Made by a program: the position numbers and the translations under genes. Of a DNA stretch of 64,000 bases, positions 21,951-31,980 are shown in pieces. Source of the stretch: Crotalaria pallida (lineage: Eukaryota; Streptophyta; Magnoliopsida; Fabales; Fabaceae); NCBI GenBank assembly GCA_037953625.1, contig CM075650.1, positions 123,983,706 through 124,047,705 on the forward strand, written 5' to 3'. The notes beneath the pieces are model-generated. The model was given only the letters and a program-made list of their open reading frames with translations, was not told the DNA's origin and made no database searches. Position 1 is the stretch's first letter. Each line of letters begins with the position of its first letter.

Positions 21951-24827
21951 TTGGTCGAACATAGGCTGACTTTACGGCCTGACCACAAGCCAATCAAACA
22001 AGCAGTTCGACGGTTCGCACCTGATGTAGTCCTCAAGATCAAAGATGAGATCGAAAGATTGCTGAAAGCAAAATTTATCAGAATGGAAAGGTACGTCGAG
22101 TGGATGGCGAATATAGTCCCTGTTGTGAAGAAAAATGGGAAGATGCGACTATGTGTCGATTTCAGGGATCTAAATAGTGCCACACCAAAAGACGAATACC
22201 CGATGCCGATAGCTGACATGCTGGTGGATTCAGCATCTTGTCATAAGGTAATGAGTTTACTGGATGCTTTTTCACGTTATAATCAGATTTTCATTGCTGA
22301 AGGAGACGTGTCGAAGACTGCGTTCAGATGTCCAGGTTCAATAGGAACTTTCGAATGGGTGATGATGCCATTTGGACTCAAGAATGCAGGAGCAACATAT
22401 CAAAGGGCAATGAACTTGATTTTTCACGACATGATTGGCAAGTTCTTGGAGGTATACATTGACGACGTGGTAATCAAGTCGAGTACTCAAGAGGAGCATT
22501 TGGAGAGCCTGGAGAAGGCGTTCATCAGAATGAGAAAGCATAATCTAAAGATGAATCCAATCAAATGCACCTTTGGAGTCACTGATGGCCAGTTTTTGGG
22601 ATTCCTTGTCCACAGAAACGGCATTGAAGTCGACAAGAACAAAGCCAAGGCCATCATAGAAGCATCTCCTCCGACTAATAAGAAAGAGGTTCAGTCATTC
22701 CTTGGCAAAGTGAATTACTTGAGAAGATTCATATCAAACCTGTCGGGAAGAACCAGAGCCTTTGCACCTCTCGTGAAGTTAAAACGAGAAGAAGATTTTA
22801 AATGGGGACCGGAACAACAAGCGGCGTTTGATGACTTGAAGAAATATCTATCAACACCACCAGTAATGATGCCGCCTCAACCAGGTTTTCCTTTAAAATT
22901 GTATATATCAGCTTCTGATTACACTATAAGAAGTATGTTAGCTCAAGAAAATGAAAATGGTGTAGAAAGAGCTGTATTTTATTTAAGTAGAGTATTGAAT
23001 GATGCCGAAACACGGTATAGTGCAATAGAGAAATTATGTTTAGCATTCTACTTCTCTTGTACAAAACTTAAGCATTATATGAAAATTTTTCATGTTTTTG
23101 TTTTGTCGAAGTCTGACGTTATTAAATATATGCTATCCAAGCCAATTATACATGGTAGGGTCGGCAAATGGACATTAGCGTTAACTGAATTTTCACTCCA
23201 ATATGTACCATTGAAAGCCGTCAAAGGCCAAGTGACAGCCGACTTTTTGGCAGATCACCCATGTGTAGACATGGCTTTATCTGTTAACTTTGTCGGCTTA
23301 AGGCCTTGGACGATGTATTTTGATGGATCGTCGCATAAAAAAGGGGCAGGAGTTGGAATATTACTTGTATCCCCTGATGGAGTTCCCACGGAATTTATGT
23401 TCAACTTTAAATACCAATGTTCGAATAATGAGGCTGAATACGAGGCTATTCTAATTGGCCTTGAAATATTAATCTTTCTAAAGGCCAAAAATGTGGCCAT
23501 AAAGGGAGATTCTCAGTTAGTCATTAGACAATTGGTTGATGAATATAAATGTCTAAGTCCAAAGTTAGCTAAATATCGCAATATGGCACGAAAAATGATG
23601 TGCCAATTTGATGATGTTTCAGTCGAACATATATACCGGTGTCATAATCAAAAGGCCAATCACTTGGCCCAAATCGCATCTAGATACCGTATATCGAAAA
23701 GGGCTTTGGATAATGCGACACGAATCGAAGAACTATTGTATCCCCCTCAAGAAAGAGAAGTAATGGTGAATGCACTGACATCCGATGATGATTGGAGAAA
23801 GCCCATAGCCGATTATTTGGCAAATCCGTCTTCCAATGCTGAACGAAAGTTGAAGTTGAAAGCCACAAAGTTCACATTACTAGGAGGTGACCTGTATCAC
23901 AAGTCAGTTGACGGAAATTTGGAGGTATGCCTCGACAAAGAAGATGCTTTCATAGCTTTGGCGAAAGTCCATGAAGGAATATGCGGAGCACACCAAGCAG
24001 GAGAGAAAATGAAATGGGTGCTTAGAAGACAAAGGGTTTTTTGGCCAACACTAATATCAGATTGCATGAATTTTGCAAGGTCGTGTGAAGAATGCCAAAA
24101 ACATGGCTACATTAAGAACGTCCCAGCAGGAGAGTTGCATTCAATCATCAAGCCATGGCCTTTCAGAGGATGGGCACTAGATGTTATTGGAGAAATCGTT
24201 CCCCATTCTTCAAAAGGCCATTCGAGGATATTGGTGGGTGTCGATTATTTTACCAAATGGGTAGAAGCAATACCTCTAGTGAAGGTTGAACAAGAGCAAG
24301 TGATTGATTTTATTGAAGACCATATCGTTTGTCGATTTGGAATTCCCGAGACCATAACTACAGATCAAGCATCTATTTTCTTGGGGAGCAAATTGAAAGG
24401 ATATTTGGCATCAAGAAGAATCAAGTTACTAACTTCGACACCTTACTATGCACAAGCCAATGGACAAGCGGAAGCAGCCAACAAGTGGATTATCAACATC
24501 ATCAAAAAGCAAGTTAAAAGTAAACCACGAAATTGGCACGAAGCATTAACACCAGCGTTGTGGGCAATTCGGAATTCCCCAAATGAAGCAACAGGTACGA
24601 CTCCTTATATGTTAACATATGGCCATGAGGCCATGTTACCAGTCGAAATCAACTTGGAATCAATACGATTTCAGAGGCAACATGAAATGCCTACGAATGA
24701 CTATTGGAATTCCATTGTCGATGAATTAAACGAGGTGCATGACGAAAGACTATTGGCGTTGGAGAATATTATGCGACAAAAAGAAAAAATTGCTAGATAT
24801 TACGACGCCAAAGTTAAGTTTAAGTAA
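21951..24827 (+). CDS. pol: RT, dual RNase H and integrase of the Tat element
   Basis: A 958-codon open stretch of pol; the real polyprotein starts upstream. RT (about residues 25-270) has all three catalytic Asp: CVDFRDLN, SLLDAFSRYNQ and YIDD (168-171). The first RNase H (about 310-430) is degenerate: YISAS replaces the TDAS that normally carries the first catalytic Asp. The second, archaeal-type RNase H (about 450-580) has YFDGSS, NNEAEYEAI and IKGDSQLV, but KANHLAQIAS carries Asn where ADxLA with a catalytic Asp is expected. Integrase has an H-H-C-C zinc domain (HEGICGAHQ ... CEECQKHG) and a complete D-D-E core: D744, D805 and E841, with 35 residues between the last two. TAA at 24,825-24,827 cuts off the integrase C-terminus. 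Product role: reverse transcription and integration. Confidence 0.95.
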   Translation: MVEHRLTLRPDHKPIKQAVRRFAPDVVLKIKDEIERLLKAKFIRMERYVEWMANIVPVVKKNGKMRLCVDFRDLNSATPKDEYPMPIADMLVDSASCHKVMSLLDAFSRYNQIFIAEGDVSKTAFRCPGSIGTFEWVMMPFGLKNAGATYQRAMNLIFHDMIGKFLEVYIDDVVIKSSTQEEHLESLEKAFIRMRKHNLKMNPIKCTFGVTDGQFLGFLVHRNGIEVDKNKAKAIIEASPPTNKKEVQSFLGKVNYLRRFISNLSGRTRAFAPLVKLKREEDFKWGPEQQAAFDDLKKYLSTPPVMMPPQPGFPLKLYISASDYTIRSMLAQENENGVERAVFYLSRVLNDAETRYSAIEKLCLAFYFSCTKLKHYMKIFHVFVLSKSDVIKYMLSKPIIHGRVGKWTLALTEFSLQYVPLKAVKGQVTADFLADHPCVDMALSVNFVGLRPWTMYFDGSSHKKGAGVGILLVSPDGVPTEFMFNFKYQCSNNEAEYEAILIGLEILIFLKAKNVAIKGDSQLVIRQLVDEYKCLSPKLAKYRNMARKMMCQFDDVSVEHIYRCHNQKANHLAQIASRYRISKRALDNATRIEELLYPPQEREVMVNALTSDDDWRKPIADYLANPSSNAERKLKLKATKFTLLGGDLYHKSVDGNLEVCLDKEDAFIALAKVHEGICGAHQAGEKMKWVLRRQRVFWPTLISDCMNFARSCEECQKHGYIKNVPAGELHSIIKPWPFRGWALDVIGEIVPHSSKGHSRILVGVDYFTKWVEAIPLVKVEQEQVIDFIEDHIVCRFGIPETITTDQASIFLGSKLKGYLASRRIKLLTSTPYYAQANGQAEAANKWIINIIKKQVKSKPRNWHEALTPALWAIRNSPNEATGTTPYMLTYGHEAMLPVEINLESIRFQRQHEMPTNDYWNSIVDELNEVHDERLLALENIMRQKEKIARYYDAKVKFK

Positions 24828-25055
24828 TTTCTACCGGATGAATTAGTATGGAAAGTAATCTTACCCATCGACAAACGTTCGAATGAATACGGCAAGTGGT
24901 CACCAAAGTGGGAAGGACCATTTAAAGTATTAAAGGCTTATTCGGGCAATGCGTACGAATTAGTCGAAGTCGAATCGGGAAAAAAGATTAAAGCAATTAA
25001 CGGCAAGTATTTGAAAAGATATAAGCCGACAATGATGGAAGTAAACATGCATTGA
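24828..25055 (+). pseudogene. Integrase C-terminal tail after a premature stop
   Basis: The pol frame continues for 75 codons after the TAA. It holds the conserved C-terminal module of gypsy integrases (LPDELVWKV, later GKWSPKWEGPFKV and ELVEVESGKK) and ends at the natural TGA, 25,053-25,055. A CAA-to-TAA change would explain the stop. No chromodomain is present, as expected for Tat. Confidence 0.85.
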
Positions 25056-25127
25056 ATTAAAATTGCGGAATCCATACAACAGAAGCAAAGTACAAGAAGC
25101 AAATACAACAATGAGAAAAACAAAAAT

Positions 25128-25950
25128 TCATCCGAAAAGATTGCCAAAGGAACGCCATTCTCTGGCGAAAGCGTCTCTACGTCGGAGTCCAGCCTTGTAT
25201 TCCTGCAAATGAGTCGCCAAAGCATCCGTAATCTTCTGATATGGAGTCACCAAAACAACAACCTTGGCAGCCAATTCTTGGCGAGTGGTTTTGATGGATT
25301 CCATATACTGGGTTATGTCCAATTGATCTTTCTCCCGACGGGCTAGTTCATCCTTTAATTCCTGAATCTTGGCTCCATTCTCTTCCAATCGTTGAAGTGT
25401 ATCATCAGCCTTGGAAGAACAGTCTACATCCTCTCGCTCTGAGTCCATGAATTCAACTTCCATTTTGCTCTGATTTGCTTTGACATCTTCATAAACTTTG
25501 ATGTCGTTCTGAATCTTTGGTCTTTCAGTAGTCCAGTTATTCACAAATCGTTGTAAATTGGTCAATTTGGATTCGACGTCTTCTGGAACAGGATGCTGCA
25601 AAAGTGATATGATGGTAGAAGACAAGAGCTCAAGAGTTGAAGAATCGGCCAATAATTGATCAAAAGGCCGACAACAGATGTTCTTCAAGGTCACCATCAA
25701 TTGATCTGCAACCGGTTCGGCGTCTCTTAAAGGAGAAGTCATGGTTGTTTCAACAGATCGTGCTTTAGCCATTAATTCTCGGAGAGCAACGAAGGCGGTG
25801 GAAGAAGAAGCTTGAACCTGAAGGAGCCATGGTGATAGATGGAGGCGTGCAAGAAGGAATCTCAATGGAAGGAACAACGACGAAACCAGACGCACCAGGA
25901 ATTGACAAGCTGCCATCAAAATCTTCAAGTTGGACTGAGTTGTTGGGGAT
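25128..25950 (-). CDS. Antisense Tat gene, exon 3: coiled-coil C-terminus
   Basis: It follows an acceptor TTTTCTTCAG ending at 25,951 and opens in the frame IPNNSVQLEDFDGS. By about 25,790 the protein-like sequence is in another frame (ASSSTAFVALRELMAKARS) and runs to a stop at 25,128. The switch is either a one-base indel or one more small intron ending at CCTTCAG near 25,820. The last 150 residues are Glu/Lys/Asp-rich with heptad-like spacing, probably a coiled coil. Its stop lies 72 bp from the pol stop on the other strand, so the genes converge tail to tail. Function is unknown; see exon 1. Confidence 0.65.
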
Positions 25951-26026
25951 CTGAAGAAAATAGAAAGAAGGTTGGTAAAGATCCTTTAATGCTGCATAAA
26001 GGGTGAATGAGTAAATTCGCAAATAC
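25951..26026 (-). other. Intron 2 of the antisense gene (76 nt)
   Basis: On the minus strand the donor is GAG/GTATTTGCG and the acceptor TTTTCTTCAG/ATCC, with a pyrimidine-rich 3' part. It joins phase 0: exon 2 ends ...GPSFE and exon 3 starts IPNNS. Confidence 0.7.
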
Positions 26027-26817
26027 CTCAAATGAAGGGCCACATGCGGTAGTGGTCTCAAGACCCACGACAGCAACAGGGGAATCCACAACATGAGTGT
26101 CAATGTCAAGAGGCTCAGTATCGACAGCACATTGATTGGAGCCTTGGACGACAACCTCAACTGCAGCCGAAGAATAAGTGTCATCAAGGCACTGTTGCAT
26201 GGAAACCTCAATGAAGTGTAACCTGTCGGTCTGGTGAAAGGCAACGTCGACTTGCCGTTCATCCGAAGATAAATCATCAAGAACTACTTGTCGACGAGCA
26301 GGGCGCCTTTGCAGTTGGATGTTGGTATCTTCGACAAAGTCCTCTTCATCAAATGGATTAAGTGTTGGAGTCGAAAGAAATTCACCAGCATGAGGATCGT
26401 GATGGGAAACGTCGACAAACAGATCAGTCGCATCACCATGTGCTCTTTGGATGGTGACATGGGGAGATGGCTCTTGTATGACAATTCCCTTGGCCCTTGG
26501 ACGTGAAGGAGGTTGACTTCTAGATGGAGGATTTGAGAAAGGATGAATAGGGGGAGCAGATGAAGCAGTGGATGCTTGAAGCTTCGTTGAAAGAGGACGA
26601 ACCAAAGAACTATCGGTCCTCTCAGGATCAATTTGAGGTTTGTTCGATGGTTGTTCAGTTCGTCCCTTATAAGATCTTTTGGCTTCGACAAAGTCCTCAA
26701 TAGGATTGGAATGGCGTCGTTTCTTACTTTTCTTGGGCGACGAAGGGTCACCACCTTTCTTTTTTGACGCGTGGGCTTTAATTGCCGCAGAATAATCAAT
26801 GAGATTCGGTTTGGCCA
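26027..26817 (-). CDS. Antisense Tat gene, exon 2: disordered linker
   Basis: About 263 codons starting AKPNLIDYSAAIKAHASKKK after intron 1. The segment is Lys/Ser/Pro-rich at first (SPKKSKKRR is a possible nuclear localisation signal), then Ser/Pro-rich, then acidic (FDEEDFVEDTN). I recognise no folded domain. It stays open to the intron 2 donor. The overlapping minus-strand frame at 26,284-26,928 is a shadow. Confidence 0.7.
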
Positions 26818-26889
26818 CTGCAAATAAAACAACAAATGAGAAGGCCGAAAGGAAAAGAAGTTTAAAAGGGAAGAGTTAAATATTCTCAC
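26818..26889 (-). other. Intron 1 of the antisense gene (72 nt)
   Basis: On the minus strand the donor is ACTG/GTGAGAATATT and the acceptor TTTATTTGCAG/TGG. The intron is T-rich and contains a stop in the upstream frame (the unspliced reading ends DKTGENI). Splicing in phase 1 makes a Val codon across the junction and keeps the frame open. Confidence 0.8.
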
Positions 26890-28470
26890 CAGTTTTGTCG
26901 GCTGCCACATCCGATGGAGTTCTTGCACTCATCCTTTCGACAATAGTGTCGTAGTCCACGTGATATGTGTTGAAGTATGATTCCCACCAACGCACAAAAT
27001 GCGGACTCGCCAGGAAACAAGGTGTGAAGCCGACAAGATTGAAACGGCTAAGAGAAGCAAGGTTTTTCGACACAAACCTATTCAGCACCGATGTCCAAGG
27101 AGACTTGTAATCCATCAACTGACCATGATGGAATTCCTGCGACACTGATGCAAGCATAGGAGCTGGTAGACCTTGACAAAGGCCAAACTGCCTCGACACA
27201 CAGTTGGGGTAATGAAGAAAAACTTCTTTCTCTTCGTAGGCAGTAGAATCGGGCAAACCAACGAACAAAACCCGTTGGCTTAGATAATGTCCCCAAAGGA
27301 CATCATTTAACTGCCTCTCATCAGCGTCGGAACCAGGAAAAGGAAGACGGAACCAGTCAGGCCCAACTGTTCTTTCAACGAAAGGGGAAAACACGATGTC
27401 TTCCGACGACATGGAAATGTTGGCGAAAATCTTCATGAAATGAAGGAAAGTGTTGGTACGAGATGGCAGCACAGGAACGTCATAATTTGCCGCCAAACAA
27501 CCATAGTTAAACCGGTGACGGCAAACGAGATTGTGAGTGGACACCATGTGGCGTTTCAGAATGGCATTTAGCCACAAGTGCAAAAGCCAAGTAGGACCCT
27601 CGACATTAGTCACTTGTTGCTTGTGGAGTCTAATGGTGTCGGATACATGGCCTATTGTCGAGTACAGTTTCGCCAGAAGAAGTTGGCTTAGAGCCACTTT
27701 TCTTTCTTCATGCAGGATCGTGGCTAAGGGCACCAAAAATTTATTAACTTGTCGATATTTGGTGCAAAATACGAAAGCACTAAGCCACACTGTCAGAAAT
27801 TCGACATGTTCCTCGTTACTAACCGTCGGACTATCTCTATAAGCATCCAGGCGCGCTTCGACATAGTTGCTGAAGGCAAAAGACCCATCACTGACTTGCA
27901 CAACATCATTGGGTTTGCTTTCTACAGTTAAGAGTTCTCCGTCGGGACGAAGACTAGTCAAAGCAGCAACATCAAAGAGAGTAGGAGTCATCATACCGTA
28001 ACGGAAGTGGAAGCAATTAGTTCGGCGACACCAGAAATAGCATGCAGCGCCGAAAAGATCATCGTCGTAACGGAGATTAGAAGTTGTTAAAATAAGAAGG
28101 TCTTCAAAACCAGCCTTCTTCCATGATTGACGCTTATAAGTCGAAGTCTGTCAAACCATTCAGTAAACTTGGCGAATGGTTTCACATTGCCCAAAACCCT
28201 ACGAGAATACTCCTTGTCGAAATGGCAAGTGTAGATAGGGTTAAGAGTGGCCACGGGACGGATTTCATCAGGGTTAGAAAGAGGAAAGTGGGTACTCATG
28301 GTAGGGTTTTGAGCCTCCGTTAGAGTCATCAAGGGACCCAAGAAAGCAGGAGAAGGATTAACAGGTACACCATTGGCAGGTATGAAAGAAGTCGCAGGGA
28401 TGATCAGACTACGTTCATGATATGGGACTTCCAAATCGATCTCAGGGTCATAAACTCCTTGAATCGCCAT
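26890..28470 (-). CDS. Antisense Tat gene, exon 1: plant mobile domain protein
   Basis: The start is ATG at 28,470 in good context (ATCATGGCG), giving MAIQGVYDPEIDLEV. The core from about 28,140 down resembles the aminotransferase-like plant mobile domain (PMD): SWKKAGFEDLLIL, MTPTLFDVAALTSLRPDG, FLTVWLSAFVFC, a VPLATILHEERKVALSQLLL helix and GPTWLLHLWLNAIL. PMDs occur in host proteins and in several plant transposable elements; their biochemical role is unclear. A frame change near 28,141-28,146 separates the N-terminal 109 codons (ending ...TEWFDRL) from the PMD core and is probably a one-base indel. The exon ends at the intron 1 donor. Antisense extra genes downstream of integrase are known in Tat elements. 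Confidence 0.75.
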
Positions 28471-28579
28471 GATGAAAGAAGGATTTTGTGGAGAGAAAAA
28501 AGGGTTTCAAGTCAAAGAGAAAAAGGATGCAGTGGCAAACAAGAAAAGATAAAAAGGGGGGCAATGATGAGCGATCAAG

Positions 28580-28587
28580 TTTAAATA
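28580..28587 (-). promoter_or_regulatory. Possible TATA box of the antisense gene
   Basis: TATTTAAA on the minus strand, about 110 bp upstream of the ATG at 28,470, with a T/C-rich leader between them. It lies in internal sequence outside the LTR, so the antisense gene may have its own promoter. Confidence 0.45.
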
Positions 28588-28738
28588 AGGAGTGAAAAGA
28601 TGGGTAAGACCAACGCAATGGTCCAATAGGAGACGTCAGATCAAAAAGATAAACTCGCCGTTTCAGAATCCTAATGTTGAAAGGACATTTCGAAAAGATA
28701 CAAATTTTGGCATCCTCCGAAAGGACGCGTCGCATACC

Positions 28739-28755
28739 AAAACTTGGGGGGCCTC
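28739..28755 (+). promoter_or_regulatory. Polypurine tract region of the Tat element
   Basis: AAAACTTGGGGGG followed by CCTC directly before the 3' LTR; the expected plus-strand primer site. Confidence 0.8.
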
Positions 28756-30428
28756 TGTTAACGGGAAATTGAAATCGATAAAAGGTTACGAATGTCGAAT
28801 GTATAAGTGACGTCGACGGAAGTGTACTTAAACATTTTGTTTAAAAGTAACTTCGAAGGAGGTGAACGCACAGTCCGACAAAGGGTAGATTTCGACAAAA
28901 GGATATGTGTCGACAACATAAGTGATGTCGAGGGAGGTGTACTTAAGTGGCATGACTTAAAAGTGACTTCAACGGACGTGAACGTGTGTCGACAGAAGAA
29001 AGAGGTGGAAACAAGAGGTCTGTGTCGAAGGAATGTTGGCGCAAGAAAAGAGGAGTCAGAAACGTCTTATCAACATTGGGAACGGAAGAGTAATTATGGA
29101 GGCATTTGATGCTATTTGTGGCTATAAAATCCTCACTTTTCACCGAGAAAAGCCACGAGTTACAATGAGAGAACTTAAAGAATGCCTTCATAAGTTCTGG
29201 AAAGAGGAAAAAAGATTCATATTCCACATGAACATGAGTTCATCAAAGTCTAAACATGTGGGATTAAGGTGTTTGGGTGAGGACAGAGAAATGAAGAAAC
29301 GTTCACCCCGAATACCTCCTTTATCCTTTTGAATAGCGAAAGTCTAAACATGTGGGATTACGCAGAACCCATTTCTGATGCATCTGGTCATAGCAAAAAC
29401 TCCGAATTGGAGGAAGCAATGAACCTGATAAATAAGCATTGGAAAAGGTCTTTGTAATCCCATAGGCCAAGGTTTGTATCCTGTTAGGATCGACTACGGC
29501 CGACTTTCCTATTAAAGAGTTAAAGGAAACAAGTCCTTTGACGGCATTCTACTAGAAGTGTCGGGGGCATGTTTTTTGATTGAATGCTGGTGAAACAGCG
29601 TTTTGTCAAGTTACATGTCACCAATATCGATTGAATGCGTCTAAGGCCGACAGCGGGTCAAAGGTGATTTCGACAATAGGCCCGTTTGTCGAAAGGAGCT
29701 TGATGTCGGCTGGCATCTCAGAACCAAGAGGCTGGAGCACAACAACGTCAATGCTTCGAGCAACAAAGAGACTTAGACAAGAGTCAAAGGTTGCAGTCAA
29801 AGGGAAGTGCCAGTCGAAGAGGTCTCAGCAAAGATGTCACCACGGGATTCGACAGAAGTATCCACTAAGCCCAAACCACGACGTGGGCAGTTACATCATG
29901 GGGGATAGCGTAGTGGGTAGTTATCAAGAACGTGGGTTCTGCGGTTGTGCAGAACGTGCGAGTAGCTTTGTAAATAGTTTTCGGATTCCTATAAATAGGA
30001 AGTCCTTAGGTTGTAATCGGGGTCGGTTGCTAGGTTGACACACATAGGCCAAAATCCTAAACGTCTCACCAGAGCAGACAAACGGAGAAACGCCATTGTA
30101 AAGAACCTCAGCCTTCCACCCATTTAATTTCAATGCAATCTTTACATTTTTATGCACCCTTTATTACATGCAATTTACTTTACTGCACATTTTAATCGCT
30201 TTCCTTTTCGATTCCAAGTCATTTACCTTACTGCACTTTTAAATTCCGCCGCATCGTGTTCTTGGTGTCGGTTTTACTCTTACTCGCATTTACTGTTACA
30301 CCCAAATACCTAAAAATACCAAATATACGGTCAAGTTCCTTTTACAAGATTACCACATAACCTGTCGTTACCCACACCCCACACATCACCGTCAGTTCGG
30401 CATGCGTCGGACGAAAATCCCACAAACA
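28756..30428 (+). repeat. 3' LTR of the Tat element
   Basis: 1673 bp, colinear with the 5' LTR. Differences I see by eye number about 17, for example at 28,779, 28,788, 28,811, 29,257, 29,672 and 30,412. Confidence 0.97.
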
Positions 30429-31038
30429 GGTCCCTGAATTTATACAACATTTTCACTTTAGTCCCTGAAATTAACAAAAATGCTCTTAGGTTCCTGACTT
30501 TGTAAAAAGTTATTCACGTTAGTCTTTGCCTCTAACCCCCGTCAACGGACGTTAACGGAGTGATGACGTGACTGACTGGGGCCTTAAACGATGTCGTTTT
30601 TGTGTCCCCGTGACACTTATAACGGAGTAAATTGTCCCGTTAGTCCTATCGGCTACATCAGTGCCATGTTCAGCTCCACCAGTCCCATGTTTTGAAGTTG
30701 AAGACTTCAAAATATGCACACTTCAAAACATGACACTGATGCAGCTGAACATGAGACTGATGCAACTAAACATGGCACTAATGCAGCTGATGAGACTAAC
30801 GTGACAGTTTACTCCGTTATAAGTGCACGAGGACGCAAAAACGACGTCGTTTAAGGCCCCTAGTCATCCATGTTATCACTCCGTTAAAGTCTGTTGACGG
30901 GGGTTAGGGGCATGGACTAATGTGAATGACTTTTTTATAAAGTCAGGGACCTAAAAACATTTTTGCAAATTTCAGGGACTAAAGTGAAAGTGCTGTATAA
31001 ATTCAGGGACCAAAATTACAGTTTACTCAATAATTGGA
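30429..31038. mobile_element. Main part of the MULE-type inverted-repeat element
   Basis: Starting with the second GGTCC, the two halves of the element fold on each other. The left arm has TTATACAACATTTTCACTTTAG, CTCTAACCCCCGTCAACGG, CGGAGTGATGACGTG and AAACGATGTCGTTTTTG; the right arm carries their complements. A second, smaller inverted repeat lies in the centre (GCCATGTTCAGCT / AGCTGAACATG). It ends CAGTTTACTC at 31,028 with the duplication AATAATTGGA after it. It has no coding capacity and is older than the Tat insertion. Together with the 22-bp left tip it is about 617 bp long. Confidence 0.85.
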
Positions 31039-31326
31039 AGTGTATAATTTGTTTTAAACATTTTTGCGTTACAAACTATTTTTTTATTGTCCCGGTTATT
31101 GATGACTAAGACGGTACCCACAAAAATTATCCACAATATAAAGATGATTTACCAATTAATGATATAAGAAAGAATAATTACTCATAAAAATTTGTTGGGA
31201 CTCGTGCAAGGATACCCGGATATGTATTATACTACCCAACCCACCCGTAAACACACATATATAATTATATTTTTTAAAGATGTTTCCAACTAATAGATTG
31301 ATTTGATAATGTCAAGTAAATTCATA
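31039..31326. other. Spacer with no recognised feature
   Basis: AT-rich sequence with short TACCC-containing motifs. Nothing coding or structured was recognised. Confidence 0.5.
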
Positions 31327-31883
31327 CTCCATTCATTCTAATTTAACTGTCGTTTTAAAAATTTTACACGGATTAAGAAAATCATTTATTGCTTCAAGAG
31401 AACTATTAGGTAATTTTACTATAATATCCTCACAGAACATTAATTATAACTTATTTCACATATTTCAACACATTAAATGCAAGGTAAAAGTTGGAAAAAT
31501 TTACTCCCTCTGTTTTACTTTAAGTGTCCTTTTGGACTTTTGCACATAGATCAAGAAATTGTTGATTATGATGATTGTAAGTTTTATGTGTATTTTGTCA
31601 AAAATACCCCTATTTAATATTTTTATTTTGTCAATGCATCATTACTAGTATTACAAATTTCAAAACTAAAACAACATTAAATGTAAGGGTAAATAAGGAA
31701 AAACAGTATTAAATGTTGCCTAGATTTGGTAAAAAACACTTATTTTGAAACAAAATTTTGATGTTAAAAAGACACTTAAAGTGAACGGAGAGAGTAATTA
31801 ACACACCCTTGATTCCTAAAACGACAAATAATCTAGAACAAATTAAAAAGACTAAAGTGACAGATAAAGTGAAACGGAAGGAA
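31327..31883. mobile_element. Outer Stowaway-like MITE, interrupted
   Basis: TA-flanked ends CTCCATTCATTCTAATTTAA (31,327) and, on the minus strand from 31,883, TTCCTTCCGTTTCACTTTAT share the Stowaway pattern with several mismatches; both continue into (A/T)CTGTC. The element is interrupted by the inner one. Confidence 0.55.
31504..31794. mobile_element. Inner Stowaway MITE
   Basis: TA-flanked, 291 bp. The left end CTCCCTCTGTTTTACTTTAA and the minus-strand right end CTCTCTCCGTTCACTTTAAG are matching terminal repeats, followed by GTGTCCTTTT / GTGTCTTTTT. TA duplications are at 31,502-31,503 and 31,795-31,796. Confidence 0.8.
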
Positions 31884-31980
31884 TAATTCTTAAAACATCT
31901 CTAATTGATAACACTCTAACATATCTAACACCAAAAATGTTTAGCATTATAGATCTCTACTACAAGAAATATTGGTATTA

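Larger units (their letters stand above)
16411..30428 (+). mobile_element. Complete Tat-lineage Ty3/gypsy LTR retrotransposon, 14.0 kb
   Basis: Two LTRs of identical length (1673 bp) frame the element, with GGTCC duplicated outside. The order is LTR, PBS, gag, protease, RT, RNase H, second (archaeal-type) RNase H, integrase, antisense gene, PPT, LTR. A dual RNase H and an extra antisense gene after integrase are known traits of the plant Tat lineage (for example Grande and Retand). There is no ORF ahead of gag, which argues against Ogre. By eye I count about 17 substitutions (13 transitions) and no indels between the LTRs, about 1%. With a commonly assumed rate of 1.3e-8 per site per year this is roughly 0.4 million years. 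gag-pol is interrupted by stops at 20,045, 21,533, 21,936 and 24,825 and a frame change near 21.6 kb. Confidence 0.95.

Noticed and set aside
20202..23868. Minus-strand frames opposite gag-pol
   Set aside because: They are shadows of the plus-strand coding region, without domains or splice signals, unlike the antisense gene at 25.1-28.5 kb.
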